A stretch of 46,417 nucleotides of DNA, from positions 1 to 46,417 of the forward strand of contig JAJRYT010000203.1 in assembly GCA_024275635.1 (NCBI GenBank). Direction: 5' to 3'. The DNA comes from Chloroflexota bacterium. GTDB lineage: Bacteria; Chloroflexota; Anaerolineae; Promineifilales; Promineifilaceae. Below the pieces are notes generated by a model. That model worked only from the letters and a program-made list of their open reading frames with translations, made no database searches and had not been told where the DNA came from. The number at the start of each line of letters is the position of its first letter. Position 1 is the first letter of the stretch. The translations under genes were made by a program, and so were the position numbers. Of this stretch, positions 7,468-16,807 are shown piece after piece.

Positions 7468-8510
7468 TCCTCAGTCTCATCCGGTGGCAGAACACAAATG
7501 CGCTCTCGCGGGAAATGAACGACGATGGTTTCGTCGGTATTAAGGTTGTGAAACGGCGGCGGGGTCAAATGAATGGGCACGCCGTTGATGCTGACCTGGC
7601 AGCGGGAAATAGGTAAACGGCCGTTATACATCTGCACCCGCGCCAAAAAATTGTTATGCCCGTTCGTCCCAATTTCAATCGCTTCGGGCCGGACGGTCAG
7701 CAGCACGGGGCCATCGGGTGCCGGCGAGGCCGGAATTTCTACGCGGCCAATACTGGTTTGGACAATATGGCCTTGCTTGATGCCAGATAAAAAGTTGCGC
7801 CCGCCAAAAAAGCGGGCAATTTGGGCGTCGGCCGGGCGTTCGTAAAAGTCGCGGGGGCGGCCTACCTGTCGCAAACGGCCGTTCATCAACACGCCAATTC
7901 TATCGGCAATCGTCACCGCTTCAGCCTGGTCATGGGTCACAAACAGGGTGGTAATCCCCGTCTCTTGCACCAGGTCGCGTATCATCTGCCGCAGTTCTTC
8001 GCGCAGGCCGCGATCCAGGTTGCTGAGGGGTTCATCTAGCAGGAGCAGGCGGGGGCGAATGACCAACGCCCGCGCCAGCGCTACCCGCTGCCGCTGTCCG
8101 CCGGACAGCTGGTCGGGCCAACGATTTTCATAATCGGGCAGGTGAACGGCCGTTAACGCTGCCGCCACCCGTTCTTTGATTTCAGCTCGATCTAGCTTAC
8201 GTATTTTTAAGCCATAAGCTACATTTTCACCGACAGACATGAAAGGAAATAGGGCATTTGTCTGGAAAACCATCACTGCACCCCGCTTTTCTGGCGGCAC
8301 AGCCAGGATGGATTGGCCGTCAAACCGGACATCGCCGCGCGTGGGGCGCAGCAAGCCGGCAATCAGGCGCAGCGTGGTTGTCTTGCCCGACCCGGACGGT
8401 CCTAACAACGCCATCAGTTCGCCTTCGTTGACGGTAAGCGTAAGGTCAGAAACGGCCGTTACACCCGCCGCATACTTTTTTGTCAAATCATCCAGAGTCA
8501 GCGTTGTCAT
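7440..8510 (-). CDS. ABC importer ATP-binding protein with C-terminal TOBE-like region
   Basis: The 356-residue ATPase has Walker A (GPSGSGKTT), Q-loop (VFQTNALFP), signature (LSGGQRQR), Walker B (LLLLDEPLSNLD) and H-loop (FVTHDQAEA) in its first 230 residues. The rest is a TOBE-type regulatory extension, as in PotA, CysA and FbpC. It follows an amino-acid-type binding protein and permeases, although GlnQ-type partners of those usually lack this extension. The frame stays open upstream to 8558, but that stretch is a heptad array encoding low-complexity residues. ATG 8510 gives the normal N-terminus ('MTTLTLDDLTKKY'). No ribosome-binding site is visible. The last codons lie inside a palindromic repeat. 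Confidence 0.88.
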   Translation of the reverse strand: MTTLTLDDLTKKYAAGVTAVSDLTLTVNEGELMALLGPSGSGKTTTLRLIAGLLRPTRGDVRFDGQSILAVPPEKRGAVMVFQTNALFPFMSVGENVAYGLKIRKLDRAEIKERVAAALTAVHLPDYENRWPDQLSGGQRQRVALARALVIRPRLLLLDEPLSNLDRGLREELRQMIRDLVQETGITTLFVTHDQAEAVTIADRIGVLMNGRLRQVGRPRDFYERPADAQIARFFGGRNFLSGIKQGHIVQTSIGRVEIPASPAPDGPVLLTVRPEAIEIGTNGHNNFLARVQMYNGRLPISRCQVSINGVPIHLTPPPFHNLNTDETIVVHFPRERICVLPPDETEETYEVSKTS

Positions 8511-8514
8511 GGGA

Positions 8515-8584
<70 letters not shown>

Positions 8585-9418
8585 TTACGGCCAAACCTCC
8601 ATCTGCCCGCCCAGCGGCAGATCAAGTATCCTGTCCGGGCCGACAAACCAGCGGTCATAAATCGTCTGGTACGTGCCATCTTTCCATAGTTCCTGCAGGG
8701 CGTAATTAATCTGATCGTGCCAGAGCGAATCATTGTTGGGGACGCCAATGCCAAACTGTACCGGGTTATGGCCGCCGGGCAGCAGTTCAAGATTAGGGTC
8801 GCCCGCCGCCAACGAGAGCATGGTGATATTATCCTCGGTATACCCTTCCACCGCGCCATCGCGCAGCGCCTGCATCGCCGCCAGCTTGTCATCAAATTCT
8901 ACAATATCCGGCGCCGGCCCGCCGTTTGCAGCTGAATATTCCTGCCATGAGGAAATCGCCGAACTGCCCGCATTGGCGGCAACGGTTTGGCCCATCAATT
9001 CATCAATGGAACCATATGTTCCTTTGCGAATCAGAAAGGATTGATTGTCCCAAAAGTAGGTAATGCTGAAATCAATTGCGTCGTCCCGATCACGGGTATG
9101 ATTCATGCTGGCGACGGAAATATCCACCTCGCCATCCTGCAAAAAGCTGATGCGCGTCGTGCCATCAACCACGACCAATTCCGGCCTGACACCCAACTGT
9201 GCAGCCAGGGCATTGGCGAGATCGATATCAAAACCGACCCAATCGCCGTTGTCATCCAAAAAGCTCATGGGTGGATTATCGTTGCGCACGCCAATACGGA
9301 CAACGCCGTTTTCCACAACTTGATCATAGGTGGAAACGGCCGTTGCGCCGCCGCCGCAGGCAGCCAATAATAAGCCGCTTATGAGCAAAAACAAGGTGAA
9401 AGATAAGGTTTTTTTCAT
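8585..9418 (-). CDS. Amino-acid ABC transporter substrate-binding lipoprotein
   Basis: The 277-residue protein starts with a lipoprotein signal ('MKKTLSF...LLLAACGGG', Cys about residue 20), followed by a family 3 solute-binding domain. Typical motifs are 'VVRIGVRNDNPPMSF', 'GFDIDLANALAAQLG' and 'DISVASMNHTRDRDD'. It should capture a polar amino acid outside the membrane and deliver it to the two permeases encoded upstream. The open frame extends to 9586, but ATG 9418, preceded by GGAG, gives the signal peptide. The order in the leftward unit is permease, permease, binding protein, ATPase. Confidence 0.92.
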   Translation of the reverse strand: MKKTLSFTLFLLISGLLLAACGGGATAVSTYDQVVENGVVRIGVRNDNPPMSFLDDNGDWVGFDIDLANALAAQLGVRPELVVVDGTTRISFLQDGEVDISVASMNHTRDRDDAIDFSITYFWDNQSFLIRKGTYGSIDELMGQTVAANAGSSAISSWQEYSAANGGPAPDIVEFDDKLAAMQALRDGAVEGYTEDNITMLSLAAGDPNLELLPGGHNPVQFGIGVPNNDSLWHDQINYALQELWKDGTYQTIYDRWFVGPDRILDLPLGGQMEVWP

Positions 9419-9437
9419 AGGTGTAAAATCTCCATAA

Positions 9438-10163
9438 TCAATAATTTGCCAACGTATGTACCAAATCGCCGCGGCGATGGCTTCGTTCCCAACGCTGGGC
9501 CAAGCGGGACAGGCTAAAAGCAACAATAAAATAGAGAAAACCGACGACCAGGAACAAGGCCACCCAATAGGGCGCGTTGCCCACATCGCTGCCTAACGCG
9601 ATGCGGGCGACGGTCATCAATTCGGCCACGCCCAGGATGATGACAACGGACGTGTCTTTGAATAAGCTGACGGCCTGCCCGGTAAACGCAGGCAGCATCA
9701 CGTACAGCGCATAACGCAGCTTAATCCGCCGGTAAATCTGGCGTCAGCTGCTGCCCAAAAGCTGCGCCGCCTCTACTATGCGCTCCGGCACAGATTGGAG
9801 TCCAGCCCGCACGATTTCGGCCTGGTAGGCGCTGCTGTACAGAGTCAGGGCCACCAATGCAGAAGTAAGCGGGCTGCGTTCCAGGCCCAGGGAACGGCTG
9901 TTACCCAATATCTGATGCACAATCAATAACAGCAAGATGAGCGGAATACCCCGGAATAGCTGGACGTATAGATGGGAAATAAGACGTAACGGCCGTCGCC
10001 GCGATTCATACCCGATGCCGATAATAACCGCCAGTACAAACCCCAGTCCAATCGCAATCACGGCCAACAATAAGCTCATCAATAAACCGCCGGGACGGTG
10101 TCCGGGGAAACCAACCAGCAGATTAGGTATGCTGCGCAGCAAAAAGACGATTGAGTCACTCAT
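9438..10163 (-). pseudogene. Amino-acid ABC permease interrupted by an in-frame TGA
   Basis: Two same-frame stretches (9744-10163 and 9438-9701) are separated by TGA at 9744-9746 and 14 sense codons. Together they give a normal HisM/GlnP-type permease of about 241 residues. The stop falls inside the EAA loop that contacts the ATPase ('EAAQLLGSS*RQIYRRIKLR'). Relatives often have Trp at this place, so TGG to TGA is a plausible single change. TGA ends many intact genes here, so recoding is unlikely. The start ATG 10163 overlaps the end of the upstream permease by 8 bp. If the stop is real, the importer may be dead or rely on the other permease. Confidence 0.85.
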
Positions 10164-10923
10164 AAACAGCGCTAGATTGGGTCAGCAGCAAATTTGCTGT
10201 CGTTGTTGCGCGGCGATCAAGGCGGCGTTCCATCCGGCGCAGCAGCGCTGCCCAGGCGGCTGACAAGAGCAGGTAAACAATGGCCGCCAACAGGAGCAGT
10301 TCTGTGGCCCGGAAGGTGCGCGTGATGATAGATTGCGTGGCCTGGAAAAATTCTGGCACAGCGACGAATGAAGCCAGCGCTGTGTTCTTCATGTTGTGAA
10401 TGAGCCGGGTGGCGATGGCCGGGAAACCAACCCGGAGACCTTCCGGGAGCAATATGTGCCGAAAAATGGCGCGATTGTCAGCTCCCAGTAAACGCGCGGC
10501 GTCAACAAACTCCTGGGGAATGGCGCTCACCCCGGCCCGGAAGATTTCGGCCAGGTAAGCGGCCGCGTTCAACGTCAGGGCGGCCGCGGCAGCCAGCGCG
10601 TAGTAGGGCAACGACAGGCCGGTGATGGTCTGCCCCCAGTCGGCCAGCACGTTATTGAAGAAAAGGGTCTGGCGCAGTGGGGTAGGGAATAGGTTGGGAA
10701 TGGCAAAAGCAAAAAAAATGATGAGGACAAGGGCCGGGATGTTGCGGAAGCTATCTACGTAAACGCCGGCCGCGCCGCGCAGGAACGGCCGTGCCGATAA
10801 GCGCATTGTCCCCACCCCCACCCCTAAAATGAGGGCAAGGGCGCTGGTAACGGCCGTTAACACTGCCGTCACCGTCAGACCACGCGCCAACAATAAGATC
10901 GCTTCCAGGGTTAACCAGCTCAT
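10156..10923 (-). CDS. Amino-acid ABC transporter permease (HisM/GlnP family)
   Basis: The 255-residue inner-membrane permease has about five helices and the EAA loop 'EFVDAARLLGADNRAIFRHILLPEGL' near residues 160-185, which docks on the ATPase. The family motif 'NAAAYLAEIFRAG' is also clear. It starts the leftward transport unit. GGAAGGAG lies upstream of ATG 10923; an in-frame ATG at 10947 is less likely. The stop overlaps the next permease start (ATGAGTGA). Confidence 0.9.
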   Translation of the reverse strand: MSWLTLEAILLLARGLTVTAVLTAVTSALALILGVGVGTMRLSARPFLRGAAGVYVDSFRNIPALVLIIFFAFAIPNLFPTPLRQTLFFNNVLADWGQTITGLSLPYYALAAAAALTLNAAAYLAEIFRAGVSAIPQEFVDAARLLGADNRAIFRHILLPEGLRVGFPAIATRLIHNMKNTALASFVAVPEFFQATQSIITRTFRATELLLLAAIVYLLLSAAWAALLRRMERRLDRRATTTANLLLTQSSAVYE

Positions 10924-11015
10924 ACCTTTGCATCTCCTTCCCATCACTGATGCTTTGAGCCGGGTAATTCTTACATTTCAGGCGAACTTATTCTATTGCC
11001 GTCAGAAAACGGCCG

Positions 11016-11735
11016 TTACGCCCCAGCCATCTGCCCTTGCACCGCAACCGCACAATGCGGCCAAACATCCTCACCGGCCAAAAGCGCGGCCAACGCCGGG
11101 CTGTCAGCATAATATCCATGATACCGTTCTGGCAATTGGGCGGCGAGATGTACCATAATAAAGTGAGTAAATGCCGGTAAATCCCGACTCTTAACACGGC
11201 GACCAATATCCGGCATCGTAAACGGCGCTCCAATCCGAATCTCCACAGTAGTTGGGCGCAGTCGTTTTACATTGGCAAACAAGATATCATTGTTCACTAA
11301 TCCCACTGGCAAAACAGGCACATTAGCACGGCTGGCCAGGTAAGCCGTGCCATCTTTGGCGGCCACCATCTTACCGTTAAAGCTGCGCGTGCCTTCCGGG
11401 GCCAGGCCAAACACAACACCTTCATCAATCGCATCCTGTGCTTCACGCAGTTGGCGGCGATCTATCTTATCTCGCTGGATATAAATAGCGCCCAGCCAAG
11501 CCATGATTGGGCCATAAATGGGATGAGTCTGCCATTTTTCGATGGCAAAGAACCGCCATTTTTGAATCGGGAAAGTAAGCAGCAAAACGGGTGTGTCCAC
11601 AACGCTGGTATGGTTGAGAGCAACGATATAAGGGCCTTGCGCCGGAATATTTTCCCGACCCGTAACCTTAAAACGAACCAATAAAAACAGTCGGGCAATG
11701 TTCATGGCTAAACGAATGATGCGATATCTAAACAT
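11016..11735 (-). CDS. 1-acyl-sn-glycerol-3-phosphate acyltransferase (PlsC-like)
   Basis: The 239-residue protein should transfer an acyl chain to lysophosphatidic acid at the membrane, giving phosphatidic acid. The catalytic 'NHTSVVD' (HX4D) lies near residue 45 and the substrate-binding 'EGTRS' near residue 115. An N-terminal hydrophobic stretch (about 10-25) anchors it. The frame is open to 11810, but ATG 11735 ('MFRYRIIRLAMN') gives the family-like N-terminus. It is a single gene with unrelated neighbours. Whether it is the housekeeping PlsC or a paralogue for another lipid cannot be seen. Confidence 0.9.
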   Translation of the reverse strand: MFRYRIIRLAMNIARLFLLVRFKVTGRENIPAQGPYIVALNHTSVVDTPVLLLTFPIQKWRFFAIEKWQTHPIYGPIMAWLGAIYIQRDKIDRRQLREAQDAIDEGVVFGLAPEGTRSFNGKMVAAKDGTAYLASRANVPVLPVGLVNNDILFANVKRLRPTTVEIRIGAPFTMPDIGRRVKSRDLPAFTHFIMVHLAAQLPERYHGYYADSPALAALLAGEDVWPHCAVAVQGQMAGA

Positions 11736-12123
11736 AACTGGGAAGTATAACGAATTTTTCGCGCGGTTCAAAAATGAACTTGCCGTCTGGGTGTACGAAC
11801 AAGTTGTCACCCCTTTGGGTTTGGCGTTGCCAAACCCCTACGTCAGGCCAAAATTGTAGGGGGATGGCACGGCCATGCCCAGTGACGTCGCAAACATGTT
11901 TAACAAGTTGTTCGTAGACCTGTAAGTCATTGTGGAAACGGCGTTTACAGGATTTTGAGATAGAATAGGGGTATAAAATCCTAGATTCTGCACACTGGCG
12001 TTTTTTGTTTACAAGAGAAGGGCCACACGGCTTTAGGTTCATTGCATCTTTTTGCGCCAGAGGCCAAAACCACACAGGTTAGAAATGCGCCAGCCTGGCT
12101 AAATTTTTATTGACGCCATCAAA
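11736..12123. other. Intergenic region with nested inverted repeats
   Basis: No gene is visible. A 21-bp hairpin (GGGTTTGGCGTTGCCAAACCC, 11817-11837) is nested inside a wider inverted repeat (11794-11806 with 11904-11916, one mismatch). AGGATTTT and AAAATCCT (11949-11956, 11975-11982) flank a TATAAAAT box that may be the promoter of the rightward gene at 12124. CTGCACACTGGCGTTTTTT at 11988-12006 repeats a motif found at 1130-1148. Confidence 0.6.
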
Positions 12124-12651
12124 ATGCTGCCTGAATTCAAAACTATCCAATTTGAAGAAAGTGATGAACGCCTTAAAATCGTTTGGCCCATTCCACGCAA
12201 CTGGTTTTTGTTTGGCTTGTTCAGCCTGGCTCTCATTGTGTGGCTGGTAATGCTTGTGGGCATGGCGATTTACCTGGCGCGTGATGTGATGGGAGCCGGG
12301 GAACGATGCACTTTTGTATTTTCAGCCATGCTGCTTATCTGGCTGTTTATCTGGTTCCGTTTTGGGCATATTTTATGGACGCGCTGGCAATTTTATGCGG
12401 CCGATCGGGAAATCTTGTTTATTGATGAAGAGCGGCTAATTATACGCCGTCCTGTTTCTATCCTGGGTATCACTGACGCCTATGATAGGCAGCATATTAG
12501 CCCGTTTTATTTCCATGAAAAACACCATTGCCCCGTTTTTGACTATGGCTACCAACATGTCTATTTTGGTGAAGGTTTGGTCCCAGATGAAGCGCGGACG
12601 TTATTGACTTTACTAAACGGCCGTTTCTTCCCCGATTTAGATGATGGCTGA
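12124..12651 (+). CDS. Hypothetical membrane protein, two helices
   Basis: The 175-residue protein has two strong transmembrane segments (about residues 28-52 and 63-84). A soluble C-terminal half with alternating hydrophobic residues follows ('EILFIDEERLIIRRPVSILG'), like a bacterial PH-type or DUF304-like domain. I do not recognise a named family. No clear ribosome-binding site precedes ATG 12124. It lies 48 bp upstream of the giant cyclase-like gene on the same strand and may be co-transcribed with it. The typical ACGGCCGT palindrome near its end suggests it is native to the genome. Confidence 0.7.
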   Translation: MLPEFKTIQFEESDERLKIVWPIPRNWFLFGLFSLALIVWLVMLVGMAIYLARDVMGAGERCTFVFSAMLLIWLFIWFRFGHILWTRWQFYAADREILFIDEERLIIRRPVSILGITDAYDRQHISPFYFHEKHHCPVFDYGYQHVYFGEGLVPDEARTLLTLLNGRFFPDLDDG

Positions 12652-12698
12652 AAGATGATAACCACGAAAACCACAAGAGTAATAACTGGAGTTAGAAA

Positions 12699-15600
12699 TT
12701 GAAAATTGGGCGCGACCTGGCTGCCAATCTGGCCGCCTACATCCCGGTCACATTAACACAGCGCATCCTCACGCGCGGTTTGCCTGATCCCGGCGAATCC
12801 CATGCGTTAATGGCCGCTACCCTCTTTTCCGATATTTCCGGCTTCACCGCCATGTCTGAAGAACTGGCTTCTGATGGCCCGCGCGGCGCCGAAGAGCTGA
12901 ATCGTGTTCTTCTCCTCACTTTCACCGGCTTGATCAATGTAATTCACGAGATGGGAGGGGCTGTCAACCATTTTCATGGGGATGCCATGTCGGTTTACTT
13001 TCCTGATGAAGATGGGCAAGCCGCGCGTCGGGCGTTGACCTGTGCCCAAAAGATGCAGCGGCTCATGCTGACTCATCTGAGGCGTGTCGTCGCCAAACGG
13101 CCGGCCAATAAAAAGCCTTTTTTTGACCTGACAATAAAAATCGGGGTGGGTTACGGCCGTTGCCGAGAAATATTCATTGGCGATCCGATCGTCAATATGG
13201 AGTACGCGCTGGCGGGAACCGCCGTGGATGAAGCCGCAGCCGCCGAGAAAAAAGCGCGGGCCGGGCAAATCATGGCCAGCCAGTCTGTGTTGGTTCAAGC
13301 CGGATTACCGGCCCCGGATGCGTTTAATCTGTTAACCGAAAATGTTTTGCCTGATTGGCAAGATTGGACTCTTCCCCACCCTATCCTCAACTGGGGTGTG
13401 GGCGATGAGAGCGCATTGGCGCGGCTGGTAACGGCCGTGACTCCATTCATCCCACCCATCATTTACGAACGTACCACCGCCGGTTTAAGCGACATGGCCG
13501 AACACCGGCCTGTGACCAGTGTGTTCGTCCAATTCAAATTTCATGATCGCGTTGGCGACAGTGAAGAAACATGGCTGCAACATTATTTTCTATGGGCCAG
13601 GCAAATCGTTGCCCGGTTTGGCAGCCAGAACGCCCGTCTCAATCGCGTCCTCACCGGCGATAAAGGCAATCAATTGCATATTATGTTTGGCGCCCCCATG
13701 GCCCCCGATGCACCTGACCAGGCTATCCGCTGCGCTTTGGCCTTACAACGAGAACGCCCCGCCTTTGTTGCCAGCCAGCGCATTGGGTTGACGGCCGGCA
13801 AGGTTTTTGCCAGCCCGGTTGGCGCTGTCCAGCGACGCGAATACACGGTCGTTGGCGACGTCGTCAATCTCTCCGCCCGGCTGACCCAAATTTGTCAGGA
13901 TGGCCAGGTTTTAACAGACAAAACAACGGCCGATCGCGCGCGGGAATGGATTGATTTTATAGAGCTGCCGCCAGTTCAATTGAAAGGCAAACAAGCGCCG
14001 GTGACTCTTTATCAGCCGCGTGGCGACCGGGGCGCAGGCGACCAGGGAAAACAAGCCCATTTACAGGTATTCATCAATCATTGGCAGCGACCATTGGTTG
14101 GACGCGAACCGGATTTAGATTTGCTGCTGGGCGGCATGGATGTCGCCTTGCAAGGCGCTGGCGGCGTCGCCGCCGTGTTTGGCCCCACCGGCGTAGGAAA
14201 AACCAGCCTGCTCGCCGTGGGCGTTAAATATTGGCTGGATTCTGGCGGGACAGCCCTTGCCGGAGAGTGTCAGCAGCACACATCCGATATACCTTTTAGC
14301 CCCTGGCGCACTGTTTGGCGCGATTTTTTAGGGCTAACCGCAGCGATGGATGTTGCCACCCAGGTAACGGCCGTTACTGCGCGCACATTCGCCCTGGTTC
14401 CCGACTGCGGTGATGATGTTGGCTTGTGGGCCGATGTCTTGGGTCTGCCCATCCCCCAGGCTGATCGTTTGAGTGAATTGACCGCCGAAGTCAGACAAGC
14501 CCGTTTTTTTAACCTGGTAAATCGTGCCTTCCAGGCCGCCGCCGCCCAAAGAGCGCTGCTCATCATTCTGGAAGGATTACACTGGGCCGATCAATCCTCC
14601 CTGGCGCTCATTGACCATTTGAGCACCCATCAGGCAGAACATGCGCTGTTCATGGCGCTTACCTTCCGCCCCTTAGGCAAACTGTCGCTGGAAACGTTGA
14701 GCCGCCCTATTTGCACCCCCATTATCCTCTCCGATTTGCCCCCCCGGCGCGGCCGGGAGCTGCTGCGTCAATTGGTGGGAACGGCTGATTTACCGCCAGC
14801 GGTAGAGCAGCATTTGGGCTTGCGCGGCCGGGATGGGTCAGAAAGTCCGGTCAACCCCTTATTTTTGGAGGAAGCCGTCAATATGATGGTGGGGCTGGGC
14901 GTATTGCAAATAAACGGCCGTCTCCAGGTCAACGAATCCTTATTAAGCCAGATGCAAATCCCTGACACCATACACGGCCTGCTCCTGGCCCGGATTGATC
15001 GCCTGCCGGTCGCCAGCCGCGACCTGCTGCAAGTGGCCTCCGTCATTGGCCGCCAATTTAACCTGGCCCCGCTTGTTTCCATCGCACCGGATATGCCGCG
15101 GGAAGTGGCTGCCAGCCTGTTAGCTGACTTAACGGCTGAAGAAATCACGCAGTTGATGACGGCTGATCCGGAATGGTCATACCTGTTTCAACACGCCATG
15201 ACGCACGAAGTAGCCTACGAAAGCCTGCCCTTTGCCCGTCGTCAAAAGCTGCATGCGGCTATCGCCGATTGGCTCATGACACAGTACCAGGATAATCTAA
15301 AACCATTTTATGCCGTTTTGGCTTACCATTACAGTCGGGCCGATAATCATGAACAGGGATTACGCTTTGCGCTGGCCGCCGCCGACAGCGCCCGTGATAT
15401 TTTTGCCAATCAAGAAGCGCTAGAATTATATACATTGGCCGAAGAACATTTGTTGGCTGTGGGGGTAGCGGCAAATTGGGAAACGGCCGTTAACCTTTAC
15501 GCATCACGCGGTTATGTCCTCCGCTTCCTGGGCGATTTTACCAACGCTACGAAAGATATTGAGAAAGGATTAGCGCTCTCCCTGGACAACAACCACATTC

Positions 15601-16796
15601 CCCACGCCGCCCATACTTACAATTTATTAGCCGATATTCTGTACCGCCAATCTCATTTTGAAAAAGCGTTGAAAACAGCCTCCCAGGTCATCACCCAATT
15701 AGGCCCCGCAGTCCCCCCAAAAGAACGCGCGTTGGCATATTTGTGGTTGGGAATGAACAACAGCGCCCTGGGGAACTTTCCTGAAGCCCTGGGCCAGTTG
15801 CGAAACGCCGAAGAACTTTGCCTCGCCGCTGGAGACAACCAGCAATTAGCTCGGGTTTTGGAAGCCATTGCCTTCGTTCACTACCAACAAAAAGAGCTGC
15901 CGGCCGCCTTACAGGCCATGCAGCGCAGCGTTGAACTTTCCCGCAATTTCAGCACCCCCATGAATTTGGCTTCCTCCCTCAACAACATCGCTTTGGTCCA
16001 GCACCAACTGGGGCAGGCCGCAGAAGCTCTCACTACACTGAACGAATCCATCGAGTTAGCGCGTGAGACCAGCCGCAACTTCCTGGCCCGGTTTATTGGC
16101 AGCCGCGTCGAAGTGTTGACGTATATCGGCCGTTTCTCTGAAGCTCAGGCTGACTTTGAGCAAGCCATCACCTTATTCATGATGATGGACGATGAATTGG
16201 CGCTTGCCGAGTTATACCTGGTTATGGGCTACGAACATTACAGCCTCCGGGAACAATGGGACGAAGCCCAAAACTGCTTTCAGCAGGCAGCCCAAATCAT
16301 CAATTCGCGCCCGGATGATTACGCTGAATTGCATGCGCGTTTACTAATTGTAACCGGACAAGTCAAACTACATACCGGTTCCATCACCCAGGCACAACAA
16401 GATTTCGCTGCTGCCGCCAACATTATTGAAGAAAAGAATCTGGCCTGGTGGCAGCCAATTGTCTATTACTTCAAAGGCGTAACAAATAGTCGGCTAGACA
16501 ACCAGGTCAGCGCACAAAAAGCGTTTTTGCACGGGATCGAGGCCATCAATAATGAAGGCTGTCCCGATTATTTGCCGCTGCTTTTATTAGAACTGGCGCA
16601 ATTGGAAAAGAATCCGGCTCAAAAATTAAACCATTTAAAAAATTGCCTGCAAGCTGCTGACTCGCGGGCGCGTTCTCTCGACAAAATTAAATGCTTCAGT
16701 CTGGCCGGGAAATTCCTGGCTGCTGCCAAAGAGCCAGCCATGCAAACTTTGGGGAAAGATTTTCTGGCAAGATCAGAATCAATCAAGCTGTACTAG
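12699..16796 (+). CDS. Class III adenylyl cyclase-like protein: two cyclase domains, ATPase and TPRs
   Basis: The 1365-residue protein has cyclase domain C1 (about 35-215), cyclase domain C2 (about 265-445), an AAA/STAND ATPase (about 455-850) and a C-terminal TPR array (about 880-1340). C1 has both metal-binding Asp residues (D45 in FSDISGFT, D95 in HGDAMSVYF) but not the Asn/Arg transition-state pair. C2 lacks the first metal motif but has 'GDVVNLSARL', with Asn and Arg near 390-394. The domains are therefore complementary, as in mammalian soluble adenylyl cyclase. Walker A (GPTGVGKTS, about 494) and Walker B (LLIILEGLHWAD, about 620) are intact. The start is TTG 12699 with GGAG 8 bp upstream. 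It probably makes cAMP or senses a signal; activity is unproven. Confidence 0.88.
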   Translation: MKIGRDLAANLAAYIPVTLTQRILTRGLPDPGESHALMAATLFSDISGFTAMSEELASDGPRGAEELNRVLLLTFTGLINVIHEMGGAVNHFHGDAMSVYFPDEDGQAARRALTCAQKMQRLMLTHLRRVVAKRPANKKPFFDLTIKIGVGYGRCREIFIGDPIVNMEYALAGTAVDEAAAAEKKARAGQIMASQSVLVQAGLPAPDAFNLLTENVLPDWQDWTLPHPILNWGVGDESALARLVTAVTPFIPPIIYERTTAGLSDMAEHRPVTSVFVQFKFHDRVGDSEETWLQHYFLWARQIVARFGSQNARLNRVLTGDKGNQLHIMFGAPMAPDAPDQAIRCALALQRERPAFVASQRIGLTAGKVFASPVGAVQRREYTVVGDVVNLSARLTQICQDGQVLTDKTTADRAREWIDFIELPPVQLKGKQAPVTLYQPRGDRGAGDQGKQAHLQVFINHWQRPLVGREPDLDLLLGGMDVALQGAGGVAAVFGPTGVGKTSLLAVGVKYWLDSGGTALAGECQQHTSDIPFSPWRTVWRDFLGLTAAMDVATQVTAVTARTFALVPDCGDDVGLWADVLGLPIPQADRLSELTAEVRQARFFNLVNRAFQAAAAQRALLIILEGLHWADQSSLALIDHLSTHQAEHALFMALTFRPLGKLSLETLSRPICTPIILSDLPPRRGRELLRQLVGTADLPPAVEQHLGLRGRDGSESPVNPLFLEEAVNMMVGLGVLQINGRLQVNESLLSQMQIPDTIHGLLLARIDRLPVASRDLLQVASVIGRQFNLAPLVSIAPDMPREVAASLLADLTAEEITQLMTADPEWSYLFQHAMTHEVAYESLPFARRQKLHAAIADWLMTQYQDNLKPFYAVLAYHYSRADNHEQGLRFALAAADSARDIFANQEALELYTLAEEHLLAVGVAANWETAVNLYASRGYVLRFLGDFTNATKDIEKGLALSLDNNHIPHAAHTYNLLADILYRQSHFEKALKTASQVITQLGPAVPPKERALAYLWLGMNNSALGNFPEALGQLRNAEELCLAAGDNQQLARVLEAIAFVHYQQKELPAALQAMQRSVELSRNFSTPMNLASSLNNIALVQHQLGQAAEALTTLNESIELARETSRNFLARFIGSRVEVLTYIGRFSEAQADFEQAITLFMMMDDELALAELYLVMGYEHYSLREQWDEAQNCFQQAAQIINSRPDDYAELHARLLIVTGQVKLHTGSITQAQQDFAAAANIIEEKNLAWWQPIVYYFKGVTNSRLDNQVSAQKAFLHGIEAINNEGCPDYLPLLLLELAQLEKNPAQKLNHLKNCLQAADSRARSLDKIKCFSLAGKFLAAAKEPAMQTLGKDFLARSESIKLY

Positions 16797-16807
16797 AATT
16801 AGCGTGT

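Noticed and set aside
9438-10163. TGA read as tryptophan (alternative code)
   Set aside because: TGA terminates many intact genes in the window, such as the ABC ATPase at 2137-2139, and another gene is broken by TAA.
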